NCBI RefSeq assembly: GCF_016482685.1 | Contig: NZ_JACYHF010000003.1 | Span: 248,001-312,000, forward strand | Source of the DNA: Streptomyces sp. DSM 110735 | Lineage (GTDB): Bacteria > Actinomycetota > Actinomycetes > Streptomycetales > Streptomycetaceae | Direction: 5' to 3' | Length of the DNA: 64,000 nucleotides | Shown here: positions 16,161 through 26,190 of the stretch, piece after piece | Layout of the letters: each line of letters opens with the position of its first letter | How positions within the stretch are numbered: position 1 is the first letter of the stretch | Notes under the pieces: generated by a model | Database searches by the model: none | What the model saw: the letters and a program-made list of their open reading frames with translations, nothing else | What the model was told of the DNA's origin: nothing | Program-made: the position numbers and the translations under genes

Positions 16161-17116
16161 GCCTGCACGTCACCCGCACCCTCCCCGAGGACGCCACCGG
16201 CGCCGCGCTGCGCGCCGACGTCGTGGACGGCCTGACCCGGACCCCCAAGTCGCTGCCGCCGAAGTGGTTCTACGACACGCGCGGCAGCGAACTGTTCGAG
16301 CTGATCACCGACTTGCCGGAGTACTACCCGACGCGCGCCGAGCGGGAGATCCTGCGCGACCGCTCCGGGGAGATCGCGGCCGCGAGTTCCGCGCGGACCC
16401 TGGTCGAACTCGGTTCCGGCTCCTCGGAGAAGACCCGGCATCTGATCGACGCGCTCACCTCCCTGGAGGCGTACGTGCCGGTCGACGTGAGCGAGTCCGC
16501 GCTCCTCGGTGCCGGGCAGGCACTCGCCGTGGAGCGCCCGGACCTCGCGGTGCACGCGCTGATCGCGGACTTCACCGCCCCGCTGGAGCTGCCGGACACC
16601 CCGGGACCGCGCCTGGTCGCCTTCCTCGGCGGCACCATCGGCAACCTGCTGCCCGAGGAGCGCGCGGAGTTCCTGTCCGCCGTACGCGGGCTGCTCGCGC
16701 CCGGCGACGCCCTGCTGCTCGGCACCGACCTGGTCAAGGACGAGCGCGTGCTGCGGCTCGCCTACGACGACGTCGCCGGGATCACGGCGGCGTTCAACAA
16801 GAACGTGCTGTCCGTGCTCGACCGCGAACTGGGCGCCGACTTCGACCTCGACGCCTTCGACCACGTCGCGGTGTGGGACGCGCGGCACGAGTGGATCGAG
16901 ATGCGGCTGCGCTCGCGCACGGCGCAGACGGTCAAGCTGCCCGGGGTCAACATGGTCGTGGACTTCGCCGCCGGTGAGGACCTGCGCACCGAGGTCTCGG
17001 CCAAGTTCCGCCCCGAGGGCGTCACCGCGGAGCTGGCCGCCGCGGGTCTTGAGCTGACCCACTGGTGGACGGACGCCAAGGAGCGCTTCGCGCTGTCGCT
17101 CAGCGTGGCCCGCTGA
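16157..17116 (+). CDS. egtD: histidine N-alpha-methyltransferase EgtD
   Basis: SAM-dependent enzyme that trimethylates histidine to hercynine, the first intermediate of ergothioneine. The 319-residue protein begins with the family pattern KSLPPKWFYDTRGSELFE and has the SAM loop LVELGSGSSEKTRHLID (about 81-97), YVPVDVSESAL and FLGGTIGNLLPEE. GTG 16157 has AAGGAG eight bases upstream. It closes the egtABCD operon. The pathway's last enzyme, the PLP-dependent C-S lyase EgtE, is not in this window. A strong hairpin follows. Confidence 0.96.
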   Translation: MSLHVTRTLPEDATGAALRADVVDGLTRTPKSLPPKWFYDTRGSELFELITDLPEYYPTRAEREILRDRSGEIAAASSARTLVELGSGSSEKTRHLIDALTSLEAYVPVDVSESALLGAGQALAVERPDLAVHALIADFTAPLELPDTPGPRLVAFLGGTIGNLLPEERAEFLSAVRGLLAPGDALLLGTDLVKDERVLRLAYDDVAGITAAFNKNVLSVLDRELGADFDLDAFDHVAVWDARHEWIEMRLRSRTAQTVKLPGVNMVVDFAAGEDLRTEVSAKFRPEGVTAELAAAGLELTHWWTDAKERFALSLSVAR

Positions 17117-17134
17117 CGGACCCGCTCTCGCCTT

Positions 17135-17172
17135 CCGTGCCCGGCGGGCGACGCCTCGCGCGCCGGGCACGG
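17135..17172 (+). terminator. terminator of the egt operon
   Basis: A perfect 12-bp stem (17135-17146 with 17161-17172) with a 14-base loop lies 19 bases after the egtD stop. Confidence 0.82.
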
Positions 17173-17262
17173 ATACGGCACGGTGGAAACGGCGTGACGG
17201 ACCGGTCGCGCCGGACGTGAGGCACGCCCCCGCGACCTCACGGCGGAGAGGAGCACCCCCGC

Positions 17263-17478
17263 ATGTCGAACCACACCTACCGGGTCACCGAGATCGTCGG
17301 CACCTCCCACGAGAGCGTCGACCAGGCCATCCGCAACGGCGTCGCCCGCGCCGACCAGACGCTGCGCAACCTGGACTGGTTCGAGGTCACCCAGGTGCGC
17401 GGACGCCTGGAGAACGGGCGCATCGAGGACTACCAGGTGTGCATGAAGGTCGGCTTCCGCCTGGAGGAGCCGAGCTGA
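17263..17478 (+). CDS. dodecin, flavin-storage protein
   Basis: A 71-residue protein with the complete dodecin pattern: YRVTEIVGTSHESVDQAI, then the flavin-stacking Trp in LDWFEVTQVRG, and a last strand YQVCMKVGFRL. Dodecins form hollow twelve-subunit spheres that bind riboflavin, FMN or CoA and buffer free flavin. GAGAGGAG lies nine bases before ATG 17263. It is monocistronic, between the egt terminator and a convergent phosphatase gene. Flavin buffering fits the several flavoenzymes in this region. Confidence 0.95.
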   Translation: MSNHTYRVTEIVGTSHESVDQAIRNGVARADQTLRNLDWFEVTQVRGRLENGRIEDYQVCMKVGFRLEEPS

Positions 17479-17522
17479 GCCGCCGCCCGCCCGCCACCTC
17501 CCGCCGACGTCCGGTACTGCCC

Positions 17523-18017
17523 TCAGGTACGTCCCTCGCGCTCCTGTGCCGCCTCCAGGGCGGCAGAGTGCTCGGCCCAGCGGGCTCGCAGGACGGTGAA
17601 TCCGGCGCGCTCGGCGTCGTCGCAGACGAGTTCGTCGTCGTCCACGAGGACGCGTACGGTCCCGCTGCGGGCGAGACGGCGCAGGATGTCCAGCTTGGTG
17701 ACCCGGGCGGGTCTGCGGTCGCCGTCGCGCCGCATGTGCACGGTGCCCTCGGGCAGTCCGTGCGCGGCGAGCCAGTCCGCCGTGTCCGCCCGGCAGCGCT
17801 CGGGCCGTCCGGTCAGATAGACGATCTCGCAGTCGCGGGCGGACCGGTGCACCAGCTCGATGCCCTCGGCGAGCGGCGGGTCGGCGGGGGCGGCGGCGAA
17901 GAAGCCGTCCCAGTCGCGCGGGCGCCGCTCCAGGAAGTGCTGGCGGTGCGCCGTCGCGGCGAGGGTGTTGTCGAGGTCGAAGACGGCCACGGGCCGCCTG
18001 CCGCTGGTCTCTGCCAC
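17523..18017 (-). CDS. HAD-superfamily phosphatase (polynucleotide kinase 3-prime-phosphatase-like)
   Basis: A 164-residue HAD hydrolase. Motif I is VFDLDNTLA (about 12-20), with the two Asp acting as nucleophile and acid/base; motif II lies in VYLTGRPE, and VLVDDDELVCDDAERAG carries motif III/IV acids. There is no large cap domain, as in T4 polynucleotide-kinase-type phosphatase domains, so it may act on a nucleic acid or protein phosphate. Starting with GTG 18017, it lies six bases after TAGGGT (18029-18024), so a leaderless transcript is likely. Confidence 0.85.
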   Translation of the reverse strand: MAETSGRRPVAVFDLDNTLAATAHRQHFLERRPRDWDGFFAAAPADPPLAEGIELVHRSARDCEIVYLTGRPERCRADTADWLAAHGLPEGTVHMRRDGDRRPARVTKLDILRRLARSGTVRVLVDDDELVCDDAERAGFTVLRARWAEHSAALEAAQEREGRT

Positions 18018-18134
18018 GCGTCAACCCTAGCCGCGACACGCGCCGGGGAGCGTCCGACCTGGGTCTCAAGATGCGAGGGCGGCCCGGGCCGGTGACCCTG
18101 GGAGTGGAAGCCTCAAACGACGAGGAGGGCTGCC

Positions 18135-18326
18135 ATGTCCTTCATGGACAAGATCAAGGGAATGCTCAAGGGCCATGAGGACATGGCCGACAAGGGCATC
18201 GACAAGGGCGGGGACTACATCGACCAGCGGACCGGCAACAAGCACCAGTCCCAGGTCGACACCGGGCAGGACAAGCTGAGGGACCAGTTCGGCACCCAGC
18301 ACCGCGACAACCCGCCGCACACCTGA
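18135..18326 (+). CDS. MT0933-like small protein (annotated as antitoxin)
   Basis: A 63-residue, highly charged, Gly/Lys/Asp-rich protein: MSFMDKIKGMLKGHED, then KGIDKGGDYIDQRTGNKH and TGQDKLRDQFG. It matches the MT0933 antitoxin-like family (PF14013) of mycobacteria and Streptomyces, whose antitoxin role is weakly supported; CsbD-like stress proteins are similar in composition. GAGGAGGG precedes ATG 18135. No toxin gene is adjacent, so calling it an antitoxin would be speculative. It is a single-gene unit ending in a strong terminator. Confidence 0.8.
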   Translation: MSFMDKIKGMLKGHEDMADKGIDKGGDYIDQRTGNKHQSQVDTGQDKLRDQFGTQHRDNPPHT

Positions 18327-18354
18327 CCGCGCGGCCCGCCAGGCACAGCGTTCC

Positions 18355-18394
18355 GGAGGCCCCGCCGCCCGCTGACGGGCGGCGGGGCCTCCTT
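18355..18394 (+). terminator. very strong terminator hairpin
   Basis: A perfect 17-bp stem (18355-18371 with 18376-18392) closes with the tetraloop CTGA and is followed by TT. It isolates the MT0933-like gene from the UvrA paralogue. Confidence 0.92.
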
Positions 18395-18480
18395 GCGACC
18401 CGCGTCGCCCGAGGGGGACGGCTCACCCGGTCGTCCCCCGCCCACGACCCCGTCCACCAGGGCGGGCTAGGTTGGTGACC

Positions 18481-21126
18481 ATGGCACCACGGACCCGACC
18501 GACGTCCGCACCGTCGCACGAGGGGGCGTCGCTGGGCGGCCCGCCGGACGCCGGTCACGACGGACTCATCCGGGTCCGGGGCGCCACCGAGCACAATCTG
18601 CGCCACGTCGACGTCGACGTCCCCCGCGATCAGGTGGTGGCGTTCACCGGCGTTTCGGGGTCGGGCAAGTCCTCGCTGGCGTTCGCGACCATCTACGCCG
18701 AGGCGCAGCAGCGCTACCTCGAGTCCGTCGCGCCGTACGCCCGCAGGCTGATCGACCAGGGCTCGGCACCGAGGGTCGGGGAGATCACCGGGCTGCCGCC
18801 CGCCGTCGCGCTCCGCCAGCAGCACAGCGGCGGCAGCACCCGCTCGACGGTGGGCACGGTGAGCCGGGTCTCGAACGTCCTGCGGATGCTGTACTCCCGC
18901 GCCGGTACCTACCCGGCAGGGCAGACCCCGGAGGACCTGGCCGGGACCTTTCCCCGGGACGCCGCGCCGCTGGACTCGGACAGCTTCTCGCCGAACACGG
19001 CGGTGGGCGCGTGCCGGACCTGTTCCGGGCTGGGGCGGCTGCACACCGTGGACGAGGGCAAGCTGGTCGGCGACGACTCCCTGAGCATCCGGGAGGGCGC
19101 CGTCGCCGCGTGGCCCGGCGCCTGGCAGGGCAAGAACTACCGCGACATCCTCGCGGAGCTGGGCATCGACATCGACGTACCGTTCCGTACGCTGCCCGCC
19201 GCGCGCCGCGAGTGGCTGCTGACCACCGACGAGCAGCCGACGGTCACGGTGCACCCGGTCCGTGACGCCCACCGCGTCGCCCGCTCCTACCAGGGCACCT
19301 ACATGAGCCCGCGCCGGTGGGTGCTGCACACCTTCGCCACCTCCAAGGCGGCGCATCTACGGGCGAAGGCAGCCTCGTTCATGACCGAGGAGGTCTGCCC
19401 GACCTGCCACGGGAAGCGGCTCAACCCGGAGGCGCTGGCGGTGACCGTCGCCGGACAGGACATCTCGGTGGCCACTTCGATGCCCCTGACCCAGCTCGCG
19501 GCGTTCCTGGAGACCGCCCGCGAGCACCCCGACACCCTGGCCCTGCCCGCCGAGCGCCGACAAGCGGCGCAGGCCCTGATCTCCGGACTCCAGGACCAGC
19601 TCGGCACCCTGATCGACCTCGGTCTGGGCTACCTCGCCACGGCACGCGCGACCTCCACCCTCTCCAGCGGCGAACTCCAGCGCCTGCACATGGCCACCCA
19701 GCTCCGCAGCGGTCTGTTCGGGGTGCTCTACGTCCTGGACGAGCCCTCGGCGGGCCTGCACGCCGCCGACACGGAACTGCTGCTCACCGCCCTGCGACGG
19801 CTCAAGGGCGCCGGGAACAGCGTCTTCGTGGTGGAGCACAACGCGCAGGTGCTCGCCTCCGCCGACTGGATCGTGGACATGGGTCCCGGCGCGGGCCGCC
19901 ACGGCGGACAGGTCCTCTACGACGGTCCCGCCGGGCAACTCGGCCGGGCGGAGCAGTCGGTGACCGCCCGCTACCTCACCGCGAGCGCGCCCGCCGTGCC
20001 CGGACCGGAGAAACCCCGCCAACCGGACGGCTGGCTGCGCCTGTTCGGGGTCACCGGTCACAACCTCCGTGATCTGGACGCGAGTTTCCCGCTCGGCACG
20101 CTGACGGCGGTGACGGGCGTCTCCGGCTCGGGGAAATCCACTCTCGTACGGCGTGCCCTCGCGGACACCGTGCGCGACCATCTGCACGCCGACGACACCG
20201 CGGCGGACCTCGCCCGCAACCCCGCCTCGGTGGAGACCGCCGACGAGGAGGAGGACGGGGTGCCGCCGTGGGCGCTCGCGGAGGACCGTGTGACGGTGCG
20301 CTCCGCCGAGGGGCTCGGGAACGTCGACCGGCTGGTGGTCGTGGACCAGAAGCCCATCGGGCGCACCCCGCGCTCCAACCTCGCCACCTACACCGGGCTG
20401 TTCGACAGCGTCCGCAAGCTGTTCGCGTCCCAGCCCGCCGCCCGCGAACTCGGGTACACCGCGAGCCGGTTCTCCTTCAACGTGACCCAGGGGCGCTGTC
20501 CGCACTGCCTGGGCGACGGGGTGGTCAGCATCGAGCTGCTCTTCCTGCCCACGGAGACCTCGCCGTGCCCGGTCTGCGCGGGTGCTCGCTACAACCCCGG
20601 GACGCTCATGGTGCGTTACCGCGACAGGACCATCGCGGACGTGCTGGCGATGAGCGTGGAGGAGGCGCTGGAGTTCCTCCACGACGTGCAACCCGCCGCC
20701 CGTATCCTGCGGTTGCTCTCCGACATCGGGCTCGGCTATCTCTCGCTCGGCCAGAGCGCCACGACGCTCTCCGGCGGGGAGGCGCAGCGCATCAAGCTGG
20801 TGAGCGAACTGCACCGCGCCCCGCGCGGCCACAGCCTCTACCTCCTGGACGAGCCCACCAGCGGGCTGCACCCCGCCGACATCGATCTGCTCGTCGGGCA
20901 GTTGCAGCGCCTGGTGGACGCCGGGAACACGGTCGTCGTGGTGGAGCACGACCTGCGCACGATCGCCGCCGCGGACTGGGTTGTCGACCTCGGTCCCGGC
21001 GCGGGCGACGACGGCGGCCGGATCGTCGCCGAGGGGCGCCCCGAGGAGGTCGCACGTCAGGGCGGCACCCCGACCGCCGAGCACCTGAGCCGCCATCTGT
21101 CGCTGCGCGAGGCTCAAGATGCCTGA
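18481..21126 (+). CDS. UvrA paralogue (UvrA2/DrrC-like), tandem ABC ATPase
   Basis: An 881-residue double ABC protein. Walker A loops are GVSGSGKSS (57-65) and GVSGSGKST; signatures and Walker B are LSSGELQRL...LYVLDEPSAGLH and LSGGEAQRIKL...LYLLDEPTSGLHP. Zinc-binding pairs CPTC and CPHC/CPVC are present, but the first zinc site keeps only CRTC. The protein is shorter than housekeeping UvrA (about 950-1000), suggesting loss of the UvrB-interaction part, as in UvrA2 proteins linked to resistance to DNA-binding drugs. ATG 18481 lies seven bases after TAGGTT (18468-18473), so it is probably leaderless. Whether it repairs DNA is unknown. Confidence 0.92.
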   Translation: MAPRTRPTSAPSHEGASLGGPPDAGHDGLIRVRGATEHNLRHVDVDVPRDQVVAFTGVSGSGKSSLAFATIYAEAQQRYLESVAPYARRLIDQGSAPRVGEITGLPPAVALRQQHSGGSTRSTVGTVSRVSNVLRMLYSRAGTYPAGQTPEDLAGTFPRDAAPLDSDSFSPNTAVGACRTCSGLGRLHTVDEGKLVGDDSLSIREGAVAAWPGAWQGKNYRDILAELGIDIDVPFRTLPAARREWLLTTDEQPTVTVHPVRDAHRVARSYQGTYMSPRRWVLHTFATSKAAHLRAKAASFMTEEVCPTCHGKRLNPEALAVTVAGQDISVATSMPLTQLAAFLETAREHPDTLALPAERRQAAQALISGLQDQLGTLIDLGLGYLATARATSTLSSGELQRLHMATQLRSGLFGVLYVLDEPSAGLHAADTELLLTALRRLKGAGNSVFVVEHNAQVLASADWIVDMGPGAGRHGGQVLYDGPAGQLGRAEQSVTARYLTASAPAVPGPEKPRQPDGWLRLFGVTGHNLRDLDASFPLGTLTAVTGVSGSGKSTLVRRALADTVRDHLHADDTAADLARNPASVETADEEEDGVPPWALAEDRVTVRSAEGLGNVDRLVVVDQKPIGRTPRSNLATYTGLFDSVRKLFASQPAARELGYTASRFSFNVTQGRCPHCLGDGVVSIELLFLPTETSPCPVCAGARYNPGTLMVRYRDRTIADVLAMSVEEALEFLHDVQPAARILRLLSDIGLGYLSLGQSATTLSGGEAQRIKLVSELHRAPRGHSLYLLDEPTSGLHPADIDLLVGQLQRLVDAGNTVVVVEHDLRTIAAADWVVDLGPGAGDDGGRIVAEGRPEEVARQGGTPTAEHLSRHLSLREAQDA

Positions 21127-21252
21127 TTTGTCGGCATATCTGATGAATGTCGGTAGCATGGAACTGGCCGTGCACTGACCCCCGCGGAGTGTGCACGGTC
21201 GCTGACCGAGGGGTGCGGGCAGGACGCTCCCCGACACGGAAGGTGAGCGATC

Positions 21253-21498
21253 ATGACGGGCAAGATGGACGCCTCAGAGGCCGCACGCATCATGGCCGAC
21301 CCGAACGCCACGCCGGAAGAGCGCTCCGTAGCCGCCAGTGCCCTGTCGGACGCCGAACGTGGCCACCACACGAGCAAGCGGGTCGCCTCCGAGGCCGGCC
21401 AGTTGCTGGACGACAAGAACATCACCGAGGACGACCGCTCCGTCGCCGGAAGCGACCTGTCACAGGACCGCAGGCGCGGCCGCAAGGGCGACTCCTGA
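21253..21498 (+). CDS. small protein with an internal duplication
   Basis: An 81-residue acidic hydrophilic protein without Cys or Trp. Two copies of a unit of about 28 residues are visible: ASEAARIMADPNATPEERSV... (7-34) and ASEAGQLLDDKNITEDDRSV... (45-72), sharing ASEA, D.N.T...RSVA and LS. GGAAGGTGAG lies eight bases before ATG 21253. The family resembles the seed- or stress-type hydrophilic proteins common in Streptomyces, but no function is known. A terminator follows 14 bases after the stop. Confidence 0.82.
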   Translation: MTGKMDASEAARIMADPNATPEERSVAASALSDAERGHHTSKRVASEAGQLLDDKNITEDDRSVAGSDLSQDRRRGRKGDS

Positions 21499-21512
21499 GC
21501 AACGGGCACCCA

Positions 21513-21549
21513 CCGGGTGGACACCGCGTCGCACGCGGCGTCCACCCGG
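21513..21549 (+). terminator. terminator between convergent small protein gene and sdhB
   Basis: CCGGGTGGAC (21513-21522) pairs perfectly with GTCCACCCGG (21540-21549), with further G-C pairs inside the loop. Confidence 0.8.
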
Positions 21550-21631
21550 TCCGTCGTTCCCGGCCGACGGGGGAAAGCCAGACGGGGCCGGGATGAGCAC
21601 CATTCCCGGCCCCGCCCGTCCGCGCTGTCGG

Positions 21632-21683
21632 CGAACGTGTGTGACGGCTAGCGTCGTCGAACGTGTGTGACGGCTAGCGTCGT
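21632..21683. repeat. perfect 26-bp tandem duplication at the sdhB stop
   Basis: The 26 bases at 21632-21657 are repeated without change at 21658-21683. The right copy contains the last sdhB codons and its stop (TAG, minus strand 21676-21674), so the left copy is a fresh-looking duplicate of the gene end. The copies touch directly, as expected from replication slippage. Confidence 0.9.
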
Positions 21684-22416
21684 GTCTTGCGGGTGGCGCG
21701 CAGCCATTCCTTGTTCATGCGGGTGATGGAGACCAGCGGGATGCCCTTGGGGCAGGCGGTGGCGCACTCGCCCGCGAGGGTGCAGCCGCCGAAGCCCTCC
21801 TCGTCCATCTGCGTCACCATGTCCAGCACCCGGGTCTCGCGCTCGGGCGCGCCCTGCGGGAGCACGTTGAGGTGGTTGACCTTGGCGGAGGTGAACAGCA
21901 TCGCCGCGCCGTTGGGGCACGCGGCCACGCAGGCGCCGCAGCCGATGCACTCGGCGTGCTCGAAGGCGAGGTCGGCGTCCGGCTTGGGCACCGGCGTGGA
22001 GTGGGCTTCGGGGGCGGCGCCGGTGGGGGCGGTGATGTAGCCGCCGGCCTGGATGATCCGGTCGAAGGCGGAGCGGTCCACCACCAGGTCCTTGATCACC
22101 GGGAAGGCGGCGGCCCGCCACGGTTCGACGTCGATGGTGTCGCCGTCGCGGAAGGACCGCATGTGCAACTGGCAGGTGGTGGTGCGCTCCGGACCGTGCG
22201 CGTCGCCGTTGATGACGAGGCTGCACGCGCCGCAGATGCCCTCGCGGCAGTCGTGGTCGAAGGCGACGGGGTCCTCGCCCTCCAGGATGAGCCGCTCGTT
22301 GAGCTGGTCCAGCATCTCCAGGAAGGACATGTCGGGCGAGATGCCGTCCACCTCGTAGGTGGACATGGCGCCTTCGGCGGCGGCGTCGCGCTGCCGCCAG
22401 ACGCGCAGGGTGAGCC

Positions 22417-22420
<4 letters not shown>
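21674..22420 (-). CDS. sdhB: succinate dehydrogenase / fumarate reductase iron-sulfur subunit
   Basis: A 248-residue electron-transfer subunit. The N-terminal [2Fe-2S] ligands are C58, C63, C66 and C83; the C-terminal [4Fe-4S]/[3Fe-4S] set includes C158, C161, C164, C168, then C213, C219 and C223 followed by CPKG. It passes electrons from FAD in SdhA to the membrane subunit. ATG 22420 overlaps the sdhA stop (ATGA), so translation is coupled. The start is fixed by this overlap and the conserved N-terminus. A 26-bp duplication lies across its stop codon. Confidence 0.94.
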
Positions 22421-24363
<1,943 letters not shown>

Positions 24364-24365
24364 GG

Positions 24366-25073
24366 TCAGCTCACCACTCCGGTCATGACACCCACGGGTA
24401 CGGCGATGAACCCGGCCGTGAGCAGCAGTGCGAGGACGTTCGCGACGGTCTTCAGGACCCGGTCGCGGGTGCGGCTCCCGGCGCCCAGGGTCTGGGCGGC
24501 GCTCCAGAAGCCGTGCCGGATGTGCAGACCGAGCGCGAGCATCGCGACGATGTAGATCACGTTGCCGTACCAGGTGGAGAAGGTGTCCACCACGTTCTGG
24601 TACGGGTGCCCCTCCTGGAAGCCGCCGGAGTGCACGGTGCCGGTGGTCAGGTCCAGGATGTGCCAGACGATGAAGAGACCGAGGATGATCCCGCCCCAGC
24701 GCATCGTGCGGGTCGCGTAGCTCGAACGCGCCTTCTTGTGCGCGTACTTGACGGGACGCGCCTTGATGTCGCGGCGGCTGAGCCGGTAGGCGGCGGTCGC
24801 GTGGGCGACCACGGCGACGACCAGGACGATCCGGACGAGCCAGAGCGTCCACTCGTAGTGCATGAAGGGTTCGCCGACGGTGCGCAGCCAGTGGGCGTAG
24901 TGGTTGAACTCGGCGGCCCCGAAATAGATCTTCAGGTTGCCGATCATGTGCACGATCAGATAGAGCAGCATGATCAGCCCGCTGACGGCCATCACCGTCT
25001 TCTTGCCGACGGAGCTGTCCCACATCGCGCGCGCCATGGACGGACGACGGTCCGTCCGCGTTGCCAGAGCCAT
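24366..25073 (-). CDS. sdhC: succinate dehydrogenase cytochrome b subunit (five-helix type)
   Basis: A 235-residue membrane anchor with five predicted helices: [75 protein letters not shown] and [18 protein letters not shown]. His residues in the first four helices could bind two haems, as in the Bacillus/Wolinella class, so quinone reduction may be coupled to the membrane potential. ATG 25073 lies seven bases after TAGCGT (25086-25081), giving a leaderless transcript. It is the first gene of sdhCAB, divergent from a LysR gene. Confidence 0.92.
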   Translation of the reverse strand: MALATRTDRRPSMARAMWDSSVGKKTVMAVSGLIMLLYLIVHMIGNLKIYFGAAEFNHYAHWLRTVGEPFMHYEWTLWLVRIVLVVAVVAHATAAYRLSRRDIKARPVKYAHKKARSSYATRTMRWGGIILGLFIVWHILDLTTGTVHSGGFQEGHPYQNVVDTFSTWYGNVIYIVAMLALGLHIRHGFWSAAQTLGAGSRTRDRVLKTVANVLALLLTAGFIAVPVGVMTGVVS

Positions 25074-25080
25074 GGACAGG

Positions 25081-25111
25081 ACGCTAGAGCCGGGGACACC
25101 GATCGGTCCAA
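25081..25111 (-). promoter_or_regulatory. promoter of the sdhCAB operon
   Basis: On the minus strand TTGGAC (25111-25106) and TAGCGT (25086-25081) form -35 and -10 elements with a 19-base spacer. The -10 ends seven bases before the sdhC ATG. Confidence 0.5.
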
Positions 25112-25131
25112 GACATGGTTCGGCTGATCTC

Positions 25132-25150
25132 CATAGGCTGCGGCTATGCT
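25132..25150. promoter_or_regulatory. LysR-type box overlapping the lysR -10
   Basis: CATAG (25132-25136) and CTATG (25144-25148) form a 17-base inverted repeat with the T-N11-A core expected for LysR regulators. It overlaps the TATGCT hexamer (25145-25150) of the lysR promoter, which predicts autorepression, and lies 21 bases from the sdhC -35 on the other side. Confidence 0.68.
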
Positions 25151-25156
25151 GGAGGG

Positions 25157-26041
25157 GTGCAGTTCCAGCAGCTCCAGTACTTCGTGGCCGTCGCCGAGAC
25201 CCGGCACTTCACCCGGGCCGCCGAGCGGGTCCATGTCGCGCAGCCCTCGCTGTCCCAGCAGATCCGCGCGCTGGAGCGGGAGCTGGGCGCCGACCTGTTC
25301 GTGCGGGCGCGCGGCAACATCGCGCTGACCGACGCGGGCGAGGCGCTGCTGCCGCTGGCCCGCCGCATCCTCGCGGACGCGGACACCGCCCGGCAGGAGG
25401 TCCAGGAGCTGGTGCAGTTGCGGCGCGGCCGGGTCCGGCTCGGCGCGACCCCCAGCCTCTGCACCGGACTGCTCCCGGACGTGCTGCGCGCCTTCCACGA
25501 CCGCTACCCCGGCATCCAGCTCCTCATTGAGGAGGGCGGCTCCCGCGACCTGGTCCGCGAGCTGGCCCGCGGCGCCCTGGACCTCGCCCTGATCGTGCTG
25601 CCCCTCCCGGCGCCCGCCCCCGCCCTCACCACGGTCGAGCTGCTGCGGGAGGACCTGGTGGTGGTGTCCTCACCGGAGGAACCGGCGCCCGGGCGGGGGC
25701 GGCGGACGGTGGAGATCGCCGACCTCGCGGACGAGCGGCTGGTGATGTTCCGGCACGGGTACGACCTGCGGGAGCTGACCGTCGCGGCGTGTCGCTCCGC
25801 TGGGTTCGAGCCGGAGTTCGCTGTTGAGGGGGGTGAGATGGACGCGGTGCTGGGGTTTGTGCGGGCCGGCTTGGGCGTTGCCGTGGTGCCGCGGATGGTT
25901 GCCACCCGGGCGGGGCGGGGGCTTCGGGTTACTCCGCTGGCGCGGCCCGGGTTGCAGCGGACGATCGCCTTGGCGCATCGGAGTGATGTGGCTCCGCCCC
26001 GGGGGGCTCGGGAGTTGCAGCGGATGCTCTTGGAAAGGTGA
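25157..26041 (+). CDS. LysR-family regulator divergent from sdhCAB
   Basis: A 294-residue regulator. The winged helix-turn-helix lies at about 3-60 (FVAVAETRHFTRAAERVHVAQ, SLSQQIRALERELGADLFVR), followed by the two-lobed effector domain. GTG 25157 fits a leaderless start six bases after TATGCT; a GGAGG directly before it is too close to act normally. The shared intergenic region with a T-N11-A box suggests that it controls the succinate dehydrogenase operon. Toward its 3-prime end (from about 25790) codon choice loosens, with many GTT, CTT and TTG codons unlike the neighbours; this end adjoins a repeat and hairpin. Confidence 0.92.
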   Translation: MQFQQLQYFVAVAETRHFTRAAERVHVAQPSLSQQIRALERELGADLFVRARGNIALTDAGEALLPLARRILADADTARQEVQELVQLRRGRVRLGATPSLCTGLLPDVLRAFHDRYPGIQLLIEEGGSRDLVRELARGALDLALIVLPLPAPAPALTTVELLREDLVVVSSPEEPAPGRGRRTVEIADLADERLVMFRHGYDLRELTVAACRSAGFEPEFAVEGGEMDAVLGFVRAGLGVAVVPRMVATRAGRGLRVTPLARPGLQRTIALAHRSDVAPPRGARELQRMLLER

Positions 26042-26106
26042 GGGGTGGTTGCGGCGCCTTCTCGTCTGCCTTGTGCCTCCGTCGCGCGAGTGCGGGTTCG
26101 TTGTGG

Positions 26107-26132
26107 CTTGTCGCGCAGTTCCCCGCGCCCCT
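26107..26132. repeat. Streptomyces extragenic repeat motif
   Basis: CTTGTCGCGCAGTTCCCCGC followed by GCCCCT is, from memory, a very common dispersed intergenic motif in Streptomyces. It directly abuts the long hairpin at 26133-26181. Confidence 0.55.
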
Positions 26133-26181
26133 CTGGAGGGGGCTGAGCAGGCGGCGAAGCCGCCTGCTCAGCCCCCTCCAG
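26133..26181. terminator. 23-bp perfect hairpin between convergent lysR and rmdA
   Basis: Bases 26133-26155 are fully complementary to 26159-26181, with a GAA loop. It sits 92 bases after the lysR stop and 10 bases before the rmdA stop on the other strand. It can end transcription from both sides and may be part of a mobile repeat together with the preceding motif. Confidence 0.85.
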
Positions 26182-26190
26182 ATTCCTCAC

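Noticed and set aside
18135-18326. Toxin-antitoxin module around the MT0933-like protein
   Set aside because: The gene is flanked by a convergent phosphatase and a strong terminator; no toxin candidate is adjacent.
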